Assembly (NCBI GenBank): GCA_016873905.1 | Contig: VGVU01000042.1 | Location: 1 to 10,922 of the forward strand | DNA: 10,922 nt | Reading direction: 5' to 3' | DNA from: Betaproteobacteria bacterium | Lineage (GTDB): Bacteria > Pseudomonadota > Gammaproteobacteria > Burkholderiales > Thiobacillaceae | Shown: in pieces, positions 1 to 7,710 of the stretch | Numbering within the stretch: the stretch's first letter is position 1 | Layout: each line of letters opens with the position of its first letter | Notes under the pieces: model-generated | What the model saw: only the letters and a program-made list of their open reading frames with translations | Database searches by the model: none | What the model was told of the DNA's origin: nothing | Position numbers and translations under genes: made by a program

Positions 1-1572
1 ATGCCCGCCATCGGCTTCAAGTTCACGACCATGGAGCTGTTCTGGCTGGCCGCCATTCCCGGCCTGGCTTCCGGCATCCTGCGCCTGATCCATTCCAACT
101 TCATTCCCGTATTGGGGACCCGACCGGTGGTGAGCATCGCCACCATCATCAAGATCATCCCGATGATCTGGCTGGGCTTTGCCATCCAGGATCTGAATAC
201 CTCCTGGGAAACCTTCATGATCATCGGTTTCCTGTGTGGTATGGGCGGCGGCGACTTCTCGTCCTTCATGCCCTCCACCAGCATCTTCTTCCCGAAGCGG
301 CTGCAGGGTCTGGCCCTGGGCATCCAGGCGGGCCTGGGCAACTTCGGCGTGTCCATCGTGCAGTTCGTGGCCCCGTGGATCATCGGCTTTGTCGCCATTG
401 GCAGCATTGCTGGCGGCCCCCAGGTGTTCACCAAGGGTGAGCCGGTGAAGGGCGCCATCGAGGTGGTCAAGAACAAGGAAACCAAGCTGGTCACCGATGT
501 CATCGTCAAGAAACCCGAATTGCAAGGGGTCATTGAGGTGGTGAAGGACGAGTCCGGCAAGCTGAAGAATGTCGTCTTCCATGAGAACGATGCCTTCAAG
601 GCCATCAAGCAGGAGGTGACGAAGGACGCCAACGGCGTGATCACCGAAGTCACACCCACCAAGGGCGTGAAGCTGGATGTGGTGCGCAACCCGGCCGGCG
701 AGATCACCGATGTGACCTTCAAGAATGTCGCCAAAAAGGCGATGTGGCTGCAGAACGCTGCCTTCATCTGGGTGCCGTTCCTGGTGGTCGCCTTCATCCT
801 CAGCGTGCTGTTCCTGCGCAGCATCCAGCTACCGTCGCGCGGCTTCAAGGGCCAGTTCGAGATCCTGAGTTCGAGGAACCGGGCGCGCACCCACACCTGG
901 AACTGCACGATGACCTATATCACATCGTTCGGCTCGTTCTCGGGTTTTGCCGCGGCCTTCCCGATCATGATCAAGACCCTGTACGGCGGCTTCGAGGGTG
1001 CGCCTGATCCTCTGGCCTACGCCTTCCTCGGCCCCCTGATCGGCGGCGCGGTACGCGTGATCACCGGTGGCATCTTCGACAAGATCGGCGGCAGCAAGGG
1101 TATGTACTGGACCACGCTCGGCCAGATCGGCGGCGTCCTGTTCCTGGTCATGAGCGGCGCGCTGACGCCCTCCGGCGTAGAACAGTTCCCGCTGTTCCTC
1201 TATGGCATGTTGTGGATCTTCCTCATGTCCGGGACCAACAACGCGGCGACCTTCCGCCAGTACCCCATCGTCTTCGCCTACTCGCCCGCCAAGGGCGCGC
1301 AGATGCTGGGCTGGACCGGTGCCTGGGCGGCCTTCGGACCTTTCGTGTTCACCTCGCTGATCGGCATGTCCATCGAGAAGACCGGCAACGCAGAACTGTT
1401 CTTCATGGGTGTCGCGATCTTCTATGCCTACACCTGGCTGATCAACTACTGGTACTACACCCGCAAGGGCGCCGAGCGCTTCGACTACGGCAACAGCGGC
1501 GGCACCTGGTGGGACAAGCTGACGGATGGCGAGAAGGAACGCATGCGCGCCATCGACCTGGGCAAGGCCTAA
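1..1572 (+). CDS. narK: NarK-family nitrate/nitrite transporter, 5'-truncated by window edge
   Basis: Major facilitator protein that moves nitrate in and nitrite out across the inner membrane, supplying the cytoplasmic NarG active site. The visible 523 residues begin at what aligns with the end of TM1 of E. coli NarK (GFKFTTMELFWLAAIPGL matches GFNFTTDQLFMLTALPS), so the ATG at base 1 is very likely internal and the true start is upstream. The two substrate-binding arginines are present: R28 in TM2 (E. coli R89) and R352 in TM8 (R305). The first nitrate signature motif is clear at residues 110-121 (AGLGNFGVSIVQ); the second, around 410-421, is less glycine-rich than in E. coli. Residues about 142-246 form a long insert in the TM5-TM6 loop, predicted periplasmic, where E. 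coli has only some 20 residues. The gene is followed 28 bases later by a small membrane protein gene and then narG, so it probably heads the operon. A NarK1-NarK2 fusion upstream cannot be excluded. Confidence 0.93.
   Translation: MPAIGFKFTTMELFWLAAIPGLASGILRLIHSNFIPVLGTRPVVSIATIIKIIPMIWLGFAIQDLNTSWETFMIIGFLCGMGGGDFSSFMPSTSIFFPKRLQGLALGIQAGLGNFGVSIVQFVAPWIIGFVAIGSIAGGPQVFTKGEPVKGAIEVVKNKETKLVTDVIVKKPELQGVIEVVKDESGKLKNVVFHENDAFKAIKQEVTKDANGVITEVTPTKGVKLDVVRNPAGEITDVTFKNVAKKAMWLQNAAFIWVPFLVVAFILSVLFLRSIQLPSRGFKGQFEILSSRNRARTHTWNCTMTYITSFGSFSGFAAAFPIMIKTLYGGFEGAPDPLAYAFLGPLIGGAVRVITGGIFDKIGGSKGMYWTTLGQIGGVLFLVMSGALTPSGVEQFPLFLYGMLWIFLMSGTNNAATFRQYPIVFAYSPAKGAQMLGWTGAWAAFGPFVFTSLIGMSIEKTGNAELFFMGVAIFYAYTWLINYWYYTRKGAERFDYGNSGGTWWDKLTDGEKERMRAIDLGKA
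448..720 (+). repeat. Four beta-hairpin-like repeats inside the NarK TM5-TM6 loop
   Basis: The loop insert contains four related units of about 19-21 residues: residues 150-170, 175-193, 201-219 and 222-240. They share a pattern of alternating valine/isoleucine, a turn with D/N and usually G, then more alternating hydrophobics, for example VIEVVKDESGKLKNVVF and VKLDVVRNPAGEITDVTF. The pattern is clear in units 2 and 4, looser in 3, and unit 1 lacks the turn glycine. This is a protein-level repeat; the DNA copies have diverged. By topology (TM5 runs in to out) it should lie in the periplasm. The repeat assignment is by eye, and its function is unknown. Confidence 0.6.
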
Positions 1573-1600
1573 GTCAGGCGGATCGGACAGGGCATCGACC

Positions 1601-1816
1601 ATGAACCAAGCGGATCTGTTGATCAACCTTTTGGGCTGCGCCTATGGCGTGGTGTTGATCGCCGCGATGTTCCTGCGTACCCCGCTCACCGAGGCGATGC
1701 GCATCGACGCCCTGTTCGTCCCGAATTACTCGGAAAAAACCCGGCCTATAAATCTGTTGGCAGGGGTGCTCGTGGCGGGCTATGCCGCCTGGTCCCTGCT
1801 AACACAACTACCCTGA
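1601..1816 (+). CDS. Small two-helix membrane protein between narK and narG, family not recognised
   Basis: A 71-residue protein with two hydrophobic stretches suitable for membrane helices, roughly residues 5-25 (LLINLLGCAYGVVLIAAMFL) and 50-69, joined by a polar loop containing acidic and basic residues (EAMRIDALFVPNYSEKTRP). Both ends are short, so it would be a helical hairpin in the inner membrane. The ATG at 1601 was chosen because the region upstream in this frame overlaps the end of narK and reads as low-complexity shadow sequence; a weak GGACAG lies about 11 bases before it. It sits 28 bases after narK and 15 bases before narG, so it is almost certainly cotranscribed with them. I do not recognise it. 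A role as an accessory subunit of NarK or of the reductase is only inferred from position. Confidence 0.7.
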   Translation: MNQADLLINLLGCAYGVVLIAAMFLRTPLTEAMRIDALFVPNYSEKTRPINLLAGVLVAGYAAWSLLTQLP

Positions 1817-1831
1817 TATGGAGCATAAACA

Positions 1832-4800
1832 ATGAGTCACTTTCTCGACCGACTAACCTACTTCACTCACCCAAAAGAGAGTTTCTCTGACGGCCATGGC
1901 GTCAAAACCATCGAAGACCGCCAGTGGGAGGATTCCTATCGCAACCGCTGGCGTCACGACAAGGTGGTGCGTTCCACCCACGGCGTGAACTGCACCGGCG
2001 GCTGTTCCTGGAAGATCTTCGTGAAGAATGGCCTGGTGTCGTTCGAAATGCAGCAGACCGACTACCCGCGCACCCGCGACGACATGCCTAACCACGAGCC
2101 GCGCGGCTGCCAGCGGGGTGCGTCGTTCTCCTGGTACCTGTATTCACCGCACCGTATCAAGCATCCGATGATTCGCGGCCGCCTGCTGGACCTGTATCGT
2201 GCCGAAAAGAAGTCCGGGAAGGATCCGGTAGAGGCCTGGGCCGCCATTCAGGCCGATACCGCCAAGCGCGACAAATATGTGAAGGTGCGTGGTCTGGGCG
2301 GTTTCGTGCGCACCTCCTGGGATGAGGTGCTGGAGATCACCGCTGCCGCCAATATTCACACCATCCAGAAATGGGGCCCGGACCGCATCTACGGTTTCTC
2401 CCCCATCCCGGCCATGTCGATGATTTCGTATGCAGCCGGCTCCCGTTATCTATCGCTCATCGGCGCTGCCTGCGGTTCCTTCTACGACTGGTATTGCGAC
2501 CTGCCCATCGGCAGCCCGCAAACCTGGGGCGAGCAGACCGATGTGCCGGAATCGGCCGATTGGTACAACTCCACCTACATCATCATCGCCGGGGCCAACC
2601 TGCCGATGACCCGCACGCCAGACGCCCACTTTGCCATCGAGACCCGCTACAAAGGCACCAAGATCGTGTCCATGTCGCCGGATTATGCCGAGTTCTGCAA
2701 GTTCGCCGACCTGTGGATGCCCATCCGTCAGGGCACGGATTCGGCCGCCTTCATGGCCATGGCGCATGTGGCCCTCAAGGAGTTCTATATCCAGAAGCAG
2801 GACCCCTATTTCCAGGAATACGCCCGCAAATACACCGACCTGCCGATGCAGGTAATGCTGCGCCCGCACGACAACGGCTATGTCAGCGACCGCAACCTGC
2901 GCGCCTCGGACTTTTCCGGCAACCTGAACGAGAGCAACAACCCCGAGTGGAAGACCATCGGCTTCGACGAGAGCAGCGGCCAGTTCGTGGCACCCAACGG
3001 CTCGATCGGATTCCGCTGGGGCGAAGAAGGTAAATGGAACCTTCTGGAACGATCCGCTGGCACCGACACCCATCTGGAGTTGACAGCTCAGGGCAAGGCC
3101 GGCACCGAGGTTGTATCCGTCGGCTTCCCTCATTTTGCCCATGGCGAACCTGACCTGTTGTTCCGCAATGTGCCTGCTCGCCGCGTGAAGCTGGCGGACG
3201 GCAGCGAGGCCCTGGTAGCCTCCGTGTTCGACCTGCTGGTGTCCCAGTATGGTGTTGATCGCGGCCTGGGTGGCCCCAATGTGGCCAGTTCCTACGACGA
3301 CGCCAGCTGCGCCTACACCCCGGCCTGGGCCGAAAAGGTCACCGGCGTGAAGCGCGCCGACATCGAGCGCACCGGCCGTGAATTCGCCGACAACGCCTCC
3401 AAGACCAAGGGCAAGTCGATGGTCATCATGGGCGCGGCCATCAACCACTGGTACCACCACGACCAGTCCTACCGCTCGATCATGAACCTCTTGCACCTGT
3501 GCGGTTGCGTGGGGCAGTCGGGCGGCGGTTGGGCCCACTATGTGGGTCAGGAAAAACTGCGCCCGCAGGCCGGTTGGGCGCCCATCGCCTTCGGTCTCGA
3601 CTGGCACCGTCCGCCGCGCCACCAGAACTCCACCTCGTACTGGTATTTCCACACCGATCAGTGGCGTTACGAGACGGTCAAGCCCGACCAGCTGCTATCG
3701 CCCGCCGGGAAAGGTCGCAACAAGGGCTACAGCCTGGCTGACTACAATGTGGTCTCCACCCGTTTGGGCTGGCTGCCTTCCAACCCCCATTTCAACAAGA
3801 ACCCGCTCGAACTGGCGACCGATGCGGCCAAGGCCGGCGCCACCGACGAGGCCAGCGTTGCTCAATATGTTGCCGGGCAACTCAAGTCTGGCGCGTTGGA
3901 TATGGCCTTTGCCGACCCGGATAACCCCATCAACTGGCCGCGCAACCTCATCGTCTGGCGCGGCAACCTGATCGGCACCTCCGCCAAGGGCCACGAGTAT
4001 TTCTTGAAGCACCTCCTGGGCGCGCAGAACGGCGTGCTGCAGGAAGGCGGCGTGGGTAACGATTGCAAGGAGGTGAACTGGATTGACGAGGCCCCGGCCG
4101 GCAAGCTCGACCTGATGGTGGACATCAACTTCCGCCTCAACTCCACGGGTGCCTACGCCGACATCATCCTGCCCACCGCCACTTGGTACGAGAAGCACGA
4201 CCTCAACACCACGGATATGCACCCCTTCATCCACCCCCTGGCCGAAGCGGTCTCACCGGGTTGGGAATCCAAGTCCGACTGGCAAATCTTTAAGGCGCTG
4301 GCGAAGAAATTCTCGTCCTTGGCCGGCAAGCACCTGGGCGTCCGTAAGGATGTGGTGTCGCTGCCGATGCAACACGACTCCCCGTTCGAACTCGCCCAGC
4401 CCTTTGGCGAGGTCAAGGACTGGAAGCGGGGCGACTGCGACCCGATCCCCGGCAAGACCATGCCCATCATCAAGGTCGTGGAACGCGACTACGCACAGAC
4501 CTATAGCAAGTTCATCGGTCTCGGCCCGTTGATGACAAAGATTGGTAACAATATCAAGGGGATAGACTGGAATACAGAACAAGAATATAAAGAACTGGCC
4601 AGCCTCAACCGCACGGTCACCGAGCCGGGTGTGTCCTTCGGGATGCCCAGCCTGGAAGAAGATATCGCGGTGTGCGACTCGGTCATGCGCATGGCGCCGG
4701 AGACGAACGGCGAGGTGGCGCATAAGTCGTGGACGGCGCTCTCCAAGAAGACCGGCCTTGACCATCACCACCTCTACGAAGGTCGCCACGAGGACAAGAT

Positions 4801-5584
4801 CACCTTCCGCGATATCCAGGCCCAGCCGCGCAAGATCATCACCGCGCCCACCTGGTCCGGCATCGAATCGGAGAAGGTGTCCTACACCGCCGGCTACACC
4901 AATATCCACGAGCACATCCCCTTCCGCACCCTGACCGGCCGCGCCCACTTCTATCAGGATCACGAGTGGATGCTGGACTTCGGCGAGGGCTTCTGCTGCT
5001 TCCGCCCGCCGGTGGATATGCAGGAACACAAGAAGGTGCCCGCCTCCGTCACCAGCGGCCCGCATCTGGTGCTGTCGTGGATCACCCCGCACTCCAAGTG
5101 GGGCATCCACTCCAGCTATCAGGACAACCTGCGCATGCTCAACCTGTTCCGCGGCGGCCCCTACTTCTGGATTTCGGAAGAAGACGCCAAATCGGTTGGT
5201 ATCGCCGACAACGACTGGGTCGAGGCAGTCAACGCCAACGGTGCGACGGTGGCTCGGGCCGTGGTCTCCCAGCGGGTGCCGCGCGGCATGGCGCTGATGT
5301 ACCACGCCCAGGAGAAGAATGTGAATGTCCCCGGCAGTCCCACCACCGGCAAGCGTGGCGGCATCCTCAACTCGGTCACCCGTGTTGTGGTCAAGCCCAC
5401 CCACATGATCGGCGGTTATGCACAACTGTCGTACAGCTTCAACTACTACGGTCCGGTCGGCTCCAACCGCGACGAGGTGGTGGTGGTGCGCAAGATCGCC
5501 GACCAGGATGTGGATTGGCTGGAACGGCCACTCACCCCGGCGCGTGAGGCGCAACGCAACCCCGTTGGTATCGGCACCAAATAA
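1832..5584 (+). CDS. narG: Respiratory nitrate reductase, alpha (catalytic) subunit NarG
   Basis: Catalytic subunit of membrane-bound nitrate reductase, reducing nitrate to nitrite at a molybdenum bis-MGD centre on the cytoplasmic side. The 1250 residues match E. coli NarG (about 1247) from end to end. The FS0 [4Fe-4S] ligands are H50, C54, C58 and C93 (E. coli H49, C53, C57, C92), in HGVNCTGGCSW and NHEPRGCQRGAS. The Mo ligand aspartate is D223 in FYDWYCDLP (E. coli D222). Other family landmarks include WGEQTDVPESADW, CGCVGQSGGGWAHYVGQEK, LPTATWYEKHDLNTTDMHP and the C-terminal NYYGPVGSNRDE. The N-terminus resembles the unprocessed Tat-like vestige of E. coli NarG, consistent with a cytoplasmic enzyme. 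Start: GGAG at 1820-1823 lies 8 bases before the ATG. Partners are NarH and NarI; NarJ inserts the cofactor. A short AT-richer patch occurs near 4530-4600 without loss of frame. Confidence 0.99.
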   Translation: MSHFLDRLTYFTHPKESFSDGHGVKTIEDRQWEDSYRNRWRHDKVVRSTHGVNCTGGCSWKIFVKNGLVSFEMQQTDYPRTRDDMPNHEPRGCQRGASFSWYLYSPHRIKHPMIRGRLLDLYRAEKKSGKDPVEAWAAIQADTAKRDKYVKVRGLGGFVRTSWDEVLEITAAANIHTIQKWGPDRIYGFSPIPAMSMISYAAGSRYLSLIGAACGSFYDWYCDLPIGSPQTWGEQTDVPESADWYNSTYIIIAGANLPMTRTPDAHFAIETRYKGTKIVSMSPDYAEFCKFADLWMPIRQGTDSAAFMAMAHVALKEFYIQKQDPYFQEYARKYTDLPMQVMLRPHDNGYVSDRNLRASDFSGNLNESNNPEWKTIGFDESSGQFVAPNGSIGFRWGEEGKWNLLERSAGTDTHLELTAQGKAGTEVVSVGFPHFAHGEPDLLFRNVPARRVKLADGSEALVASVFDLLVSQYGVDRGLGGPNVASSYDDASCAYTPAWAEKVTGVKRADIERTGREFADNASKTKGKSMVIMGAAINHWYHHDQSYRSIMNLLHLCGCVGQSGGGWAHYVGQEKLRPQAGWAPIAFGLDWHRPPRHQNSTSYWYFHTDQWRYETVKPDQLLSPAGKGRNKGYSLADYNVVSTRLGWLPSNPHFNKNPLELATDAAKAGATDEASVAQYVAGQLKSGALDMAFADPDNPINWPRNLIVWRGNLIGTSAKGHEYFLKHLLGAQNGVLQEGGVGNDCKEVNWIDEAPAGKLDLMVDINFRLNSTGAYADIILPTATWYEKHDLNTTDMHPFIHPLAEAVSPGWESKSDWQIFKALAKKFSSLAGKHLGVRKDVVSLPMQHDSPFELAQPFGEVKDWKRGDCDPIPGKTMPIIKVVERDYAQTYSKFIGLGPLMTKIGNNIKGIDWNTEQEYKELASLNRTVTEPGVSFGMPSLEEDIAVCDSVMRMAPETNGEVAHKSWTALSKKTGLDHHHLYEGRHEDKITFRDIQAQPRKIITAPTWSGIESEKVSYTAGYTNIHEHIPFRTLTGRAHFYQDHEWMLDFGEGFCCFRPPVDMQEHKKVPASVTSGPHLVLSWITPHSKWGIHSSYQDNLRMLNLFRGGPYFWISEEDAKSVGIADNDWVEAVNANGATVARAVVSQRVPRGMALMYHAQEKNVNVPGSPTTGKRGGILNSVTRVVVKPTHMIGGYAQLSYSFNYYGPVGSNRDEVVVVRKIADQDVDWLERPLTPAREAQRNPVGIGTK

Positions 5585-5604
5585 CCCTTATCCAGGAGTC
5601 AACA

Positions 5605-7158
5605 ATGAAAGTCAGAGCTCAATTCGCATTCGTCTTTAACCTGGACAAATGCATCGGCTGCCATACCTGCTCGGTCACCTGCAAGAATGTATGGACCAAC
5701 CGCAAGGGCGCCGAGTACATGTGGTTCAACAATGTCGAGTCCAAGCCCGGCATTGGCTATCCCAAACAATGGGAAAACCAGAAGATCTGGAAAGGTGGCT
5801 GGGAACTGAAGAACGGCAAACTTCAGCTCAAATCCGGCACCAAGGTGGACCGCCTGCTGAACATCTTCGCCAATCCGGACATGCCCGAGATTGACGACTA
5901 TTACGAGCCGTTCACCTTCGATTACGCGCATCTGCAAAATGCGCCGTTGTCCGAGGCCGCCCCCACGGCCCGCCCCGTCTCGCAGATCACCGGCGAGAAA
6001 ATGGACAAGGTCACCTGGGGACCGAACTGGGAAGACGATCTCGCGGGCGAGTTTGAAAAGCGCGCTCGCGACACCAACATGGCGACGCTTGAAAAAGAGA
6101 TCTACAAGCAGTTCGAGAACACCTTCCACATGTACCTGCCGCGTATCTGCAACCACTGCATCAACCCGGCGTGTGTGGCAGCCTGTCCCTCTGGCTCGAT
6201 CTACAAGCGCGAGGAAGACGGCATTGTGCTGGTGGACCAGGACAAGTGCCGCGGCTGGCGGATGTGCGTCAGTTCCTGCCCCTACAAGAAGGTGTTCTAC
6301 AACTGGGAATCGGGCAAGGCCGAGAAGTGCATCGGCTGCTACCCGCGCGTGGAATCCGGCATGCCGACGGTGTGTTCCGAGTCCTGCGTGGGCCGCATCC
6401 GCTACAACGGCATCATGCTCTATGACGCCGACCGCATCGAAGAGCTGGCCTCCACCGAGAATCCGCAAGACCTGTACGAAGCGCATCGCCGCATCTTCCT
6501 CGACCCGAACGACCCGGAAGTGATCGAGCAGGCCCGCATCGACGGCGTACCGGAAGACTGGATTGAGGCCGCGCGCAAATCGCCGATCTGGAAGATGGCC
6601 ATGGACTGGCGGATCGCCTTCCCCATGCATCCCGAGTTCCGTACCCTGCCCATGGTCTGGTATGTACCGCCGCTCTCGCCGGTGCAGTCCGCCATTGACC
6701 AGGGCCGTTTGCCGACCGAGGCCGACGGCTGCATCCCCAAGGCCGAGGCCCTGCGGATGCCGGTCAAATATCTGGCCAACCTGCTCACCGCCGGCAAGGA
6801 ATCTCCCATCGTTGCGGCATTGAACCGCATGATCGCCATGCGTTCCTACATGCGCTCTATCCATGTTGAGGGCACGCCCAACACCGCCGTGCTTGAGGCT
6901 GTAGGCATCACCGAGGAGATTGCCAAGGATATGTACCGCTATATGGCCATTGCCAATCACGAAGACCGTTTCGTCATTCCCACCGGCCACGCCGAGGTCA
7001 GTCTGGAAGACTTCTACGCCTTCCAGGGCCAGAACGGCTTTACCTTCGGAAACGATTCTTCGCCGGGTATTTCGCCCAACTCCCTCTTCCCGGAGCGGCG
7101 TCGTGAGACGGTGGAATCGCTGGCAGAAGCCCCGTTGGTCGATATGCGCAAACGCTAA
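5605..7158 (+). CDS. narH: Respiratory nitrate reductase, beta (iron-sulfur) subunit NarH
   Basis: Electron-transfer subunit carrying four Fe-S clusters that pass electrons from NarI haem to NarG. It has 517 residues against 512 in E. coli. Cysteine groups fall in the expected places: C16, C19, C22 and C26 (CIGCHTCSVTC); C182, C185, C190 and C194 (CNHCINPACVAAC); C215, C221 and C225 with tryptophan W218 in place of the fourth cysteine, which is the hallmark of the [3Fe-4S] cluster (CRGWRMCVSSC); and C242, C245, C257 and C261. Start: AGGAG at 5594-5598, six bases before the ATG. It follows narG by 20 bases, and its stop codon overlaps the narJ ribosome-binding site. It acts in the cytoplasm as part of NarGHI. 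Nothing unusual was seen. Confidence 0.99.
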   Translation: MKVRAQFAFVFNLDKCIGCHTCSVTCKNVWTNRKGAEYMWFNNVESKPGIGYPKQWENQKIWKGGWELKNGKLQLKSGTKVDRLLNIFANPDMPEIDDYYEPFTFDYAHLQNAPLSEAAPTARPVSQITGEKMDKVTWGPNWEDDLAGEFEKRARDTNMATLEKEIYKQFENTFHMYLPRICNHCINPACVAACPSGSIYKREEDGIVLVDQDKCRGWRMCVSSCPYKKVFYNWESGKAEKCIGCYPRVESGMPTVCSESCVGRIRYNGIMLYDADRIEELASTENPQDLYEAHRRIFLDPNDPEVIEQARIDGVPEDWIEAARKSPIWKMAMDWRIAFPMHPEFRTLPMVWYVPPLSPVQSAIDQGRLPTEADGCIPKAEALRMPVKYLANLLTAGKESPIVAALNRMIAMRSYMRSIHVEGTPNTAVLEAVGITEEIAKDMYRYMAIANHEDRFVIPTGHAEVSLEDFYAFQGQNGFTFGNDSSPGISPNSLFPERRRETVESLAEAPLVDMRKR

Positions 7159-7162
7159 GGAG
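7157..7162 (+). promoter_or_regulatory. narJ ribosome-binding site overlapping the narH stop codon
   Basis: AAGGAG shares its first two bases with the narH TAA stop (7156-7158) and ends nine bases before the narJ ATG at 7172. This fixes the narJ start and suggests that ribosomes finishing narH reinitiate on narJ. Confidence 0.8.
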
Positions 7163-7171
7163 AACACGCTC

Positions 7172-7696
7172 ATGTATTACAAACTTCTTTCCGCACTGCT
7201 CTCTTACCCGGACGAGGCCTTGGTCGAGGCAATTCCCAGCCTCAACGAAATGTTGCGCTCAGGACTCGAGGCCAGCGAGGCCATCGTCATTGGCAACTTC
7301 CTGCGTGATCTGACCAGTCAAGATCTGACCGATGCGCAAGGTCGCTATGTGCAAACCTTCGATATGACGCCGGAGCATGCTCTGCATCTGACCCACCACT
7401 TGTTCGGCGATGACAAGAACCGTGGGCCGGCGCTGATCGACCTGTCCGAGCATTACCGAGGCTACGGGCTGGCCATCGCCTCAAACGATGGCGACCCCAA
7501 CGAGCTACCCGACCACCTGCCGCTGATGCTGGAGTTCTGCGCGCAACTGCAGGAGGAAGAAGCCATCGCATTCCTGTCGCAATGGACCAAGGTACTGGGG
7601 CAACTGGCCAGCAACCTGGAGGCATCGAACAGCACTTATGCCCCGCTCATTCGTCTTATTGAACGACGCAGCCGCCCGTTACAGGCCGCTGCCTGA
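7172..7696 (+). CDS. narJ: Nitrate reductase assembly chaperone NarJ, short form
   Basis: TorD/NarJ-type chaperone that binds apo-NarG and is needed for molybdenum cofactor insertion and membrane attachment; it is not part of the final enzyme. The sequence aligns with E. coli NarJ along its length: FLRDLTSQDLTDAQGRYVQTFD (residues 43-64), KNRGPALIDL (82-91) and ELPDHLPLMLEF (111-122) are family landmarks. At 174 residues it is about 60 shorter than E. coli NarJ (236): it ends soon after the YAPLIRLIE segment and lacks the C-terminal part, including the usual VWEE-type motif. There is no room for a frameshifted remnant because narI starts 14 bases after the stop. The start at 7172 is set by AAGGAG at 7157-7162; an open frame continues upstream to 6920, but it overlaps narH and is rejected. 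Confidence 0.96.
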   Translation: MYYKLLSALLSYPDEALVEAIPSLNEMLRSGLEASEAIVIGNFLRDLTSQDLTDAQGRYVQTFDMTPEHALHLTHHLFGDDKNRGPALIDLSEHYRGYGLAIASNDGDPNELPDHLPLMLEFCAQLQEEEAIAFLSQWTKVLGQLASNLEASNSTYAPLIRLIERRSRPLQAAA

Positions 7697-7700
7697 GGAG
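7695..7700 (+). promoter_or_regulatory. narI ribosome-binding site overlapping the narJ stop codon
   Basis: GAGGAG begins inside the narJ TGA stop (7694-7696) and ends ten bases before the narI ATG at 7711. It repeats the arrangement at the narH-narJ junction and points to translational coupling along the operon. Confidence 0.75.
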
Positions 7701-7710
7701 AGTAATCACC

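Noticed and set aside
1619..1626. TTGATCAA palindrome resembling an FNR half-site pair
   Set aside because: An FNR box needs four bases between TTGAT and ATCAA; here the halves overlap, and the site is inside a coding region.
6920..7171. Upstream in-frame extension of narJ
   Set aside because: It overlaps narH in another frame, reads as low-complexity shadow sequence, and the ATG at 7172 has a strong ribosome-binding site and matches the NarJ N-terminus.
829..7173. Several long open frames on the minus strand, for example 829-1626, 2450-3652, 4253-5554 and 5599-7173
   Set aside because: They lie opposite clearly identified nar genes, their translations look like GC-driven composition with no family resemblance, and they have no operon context.
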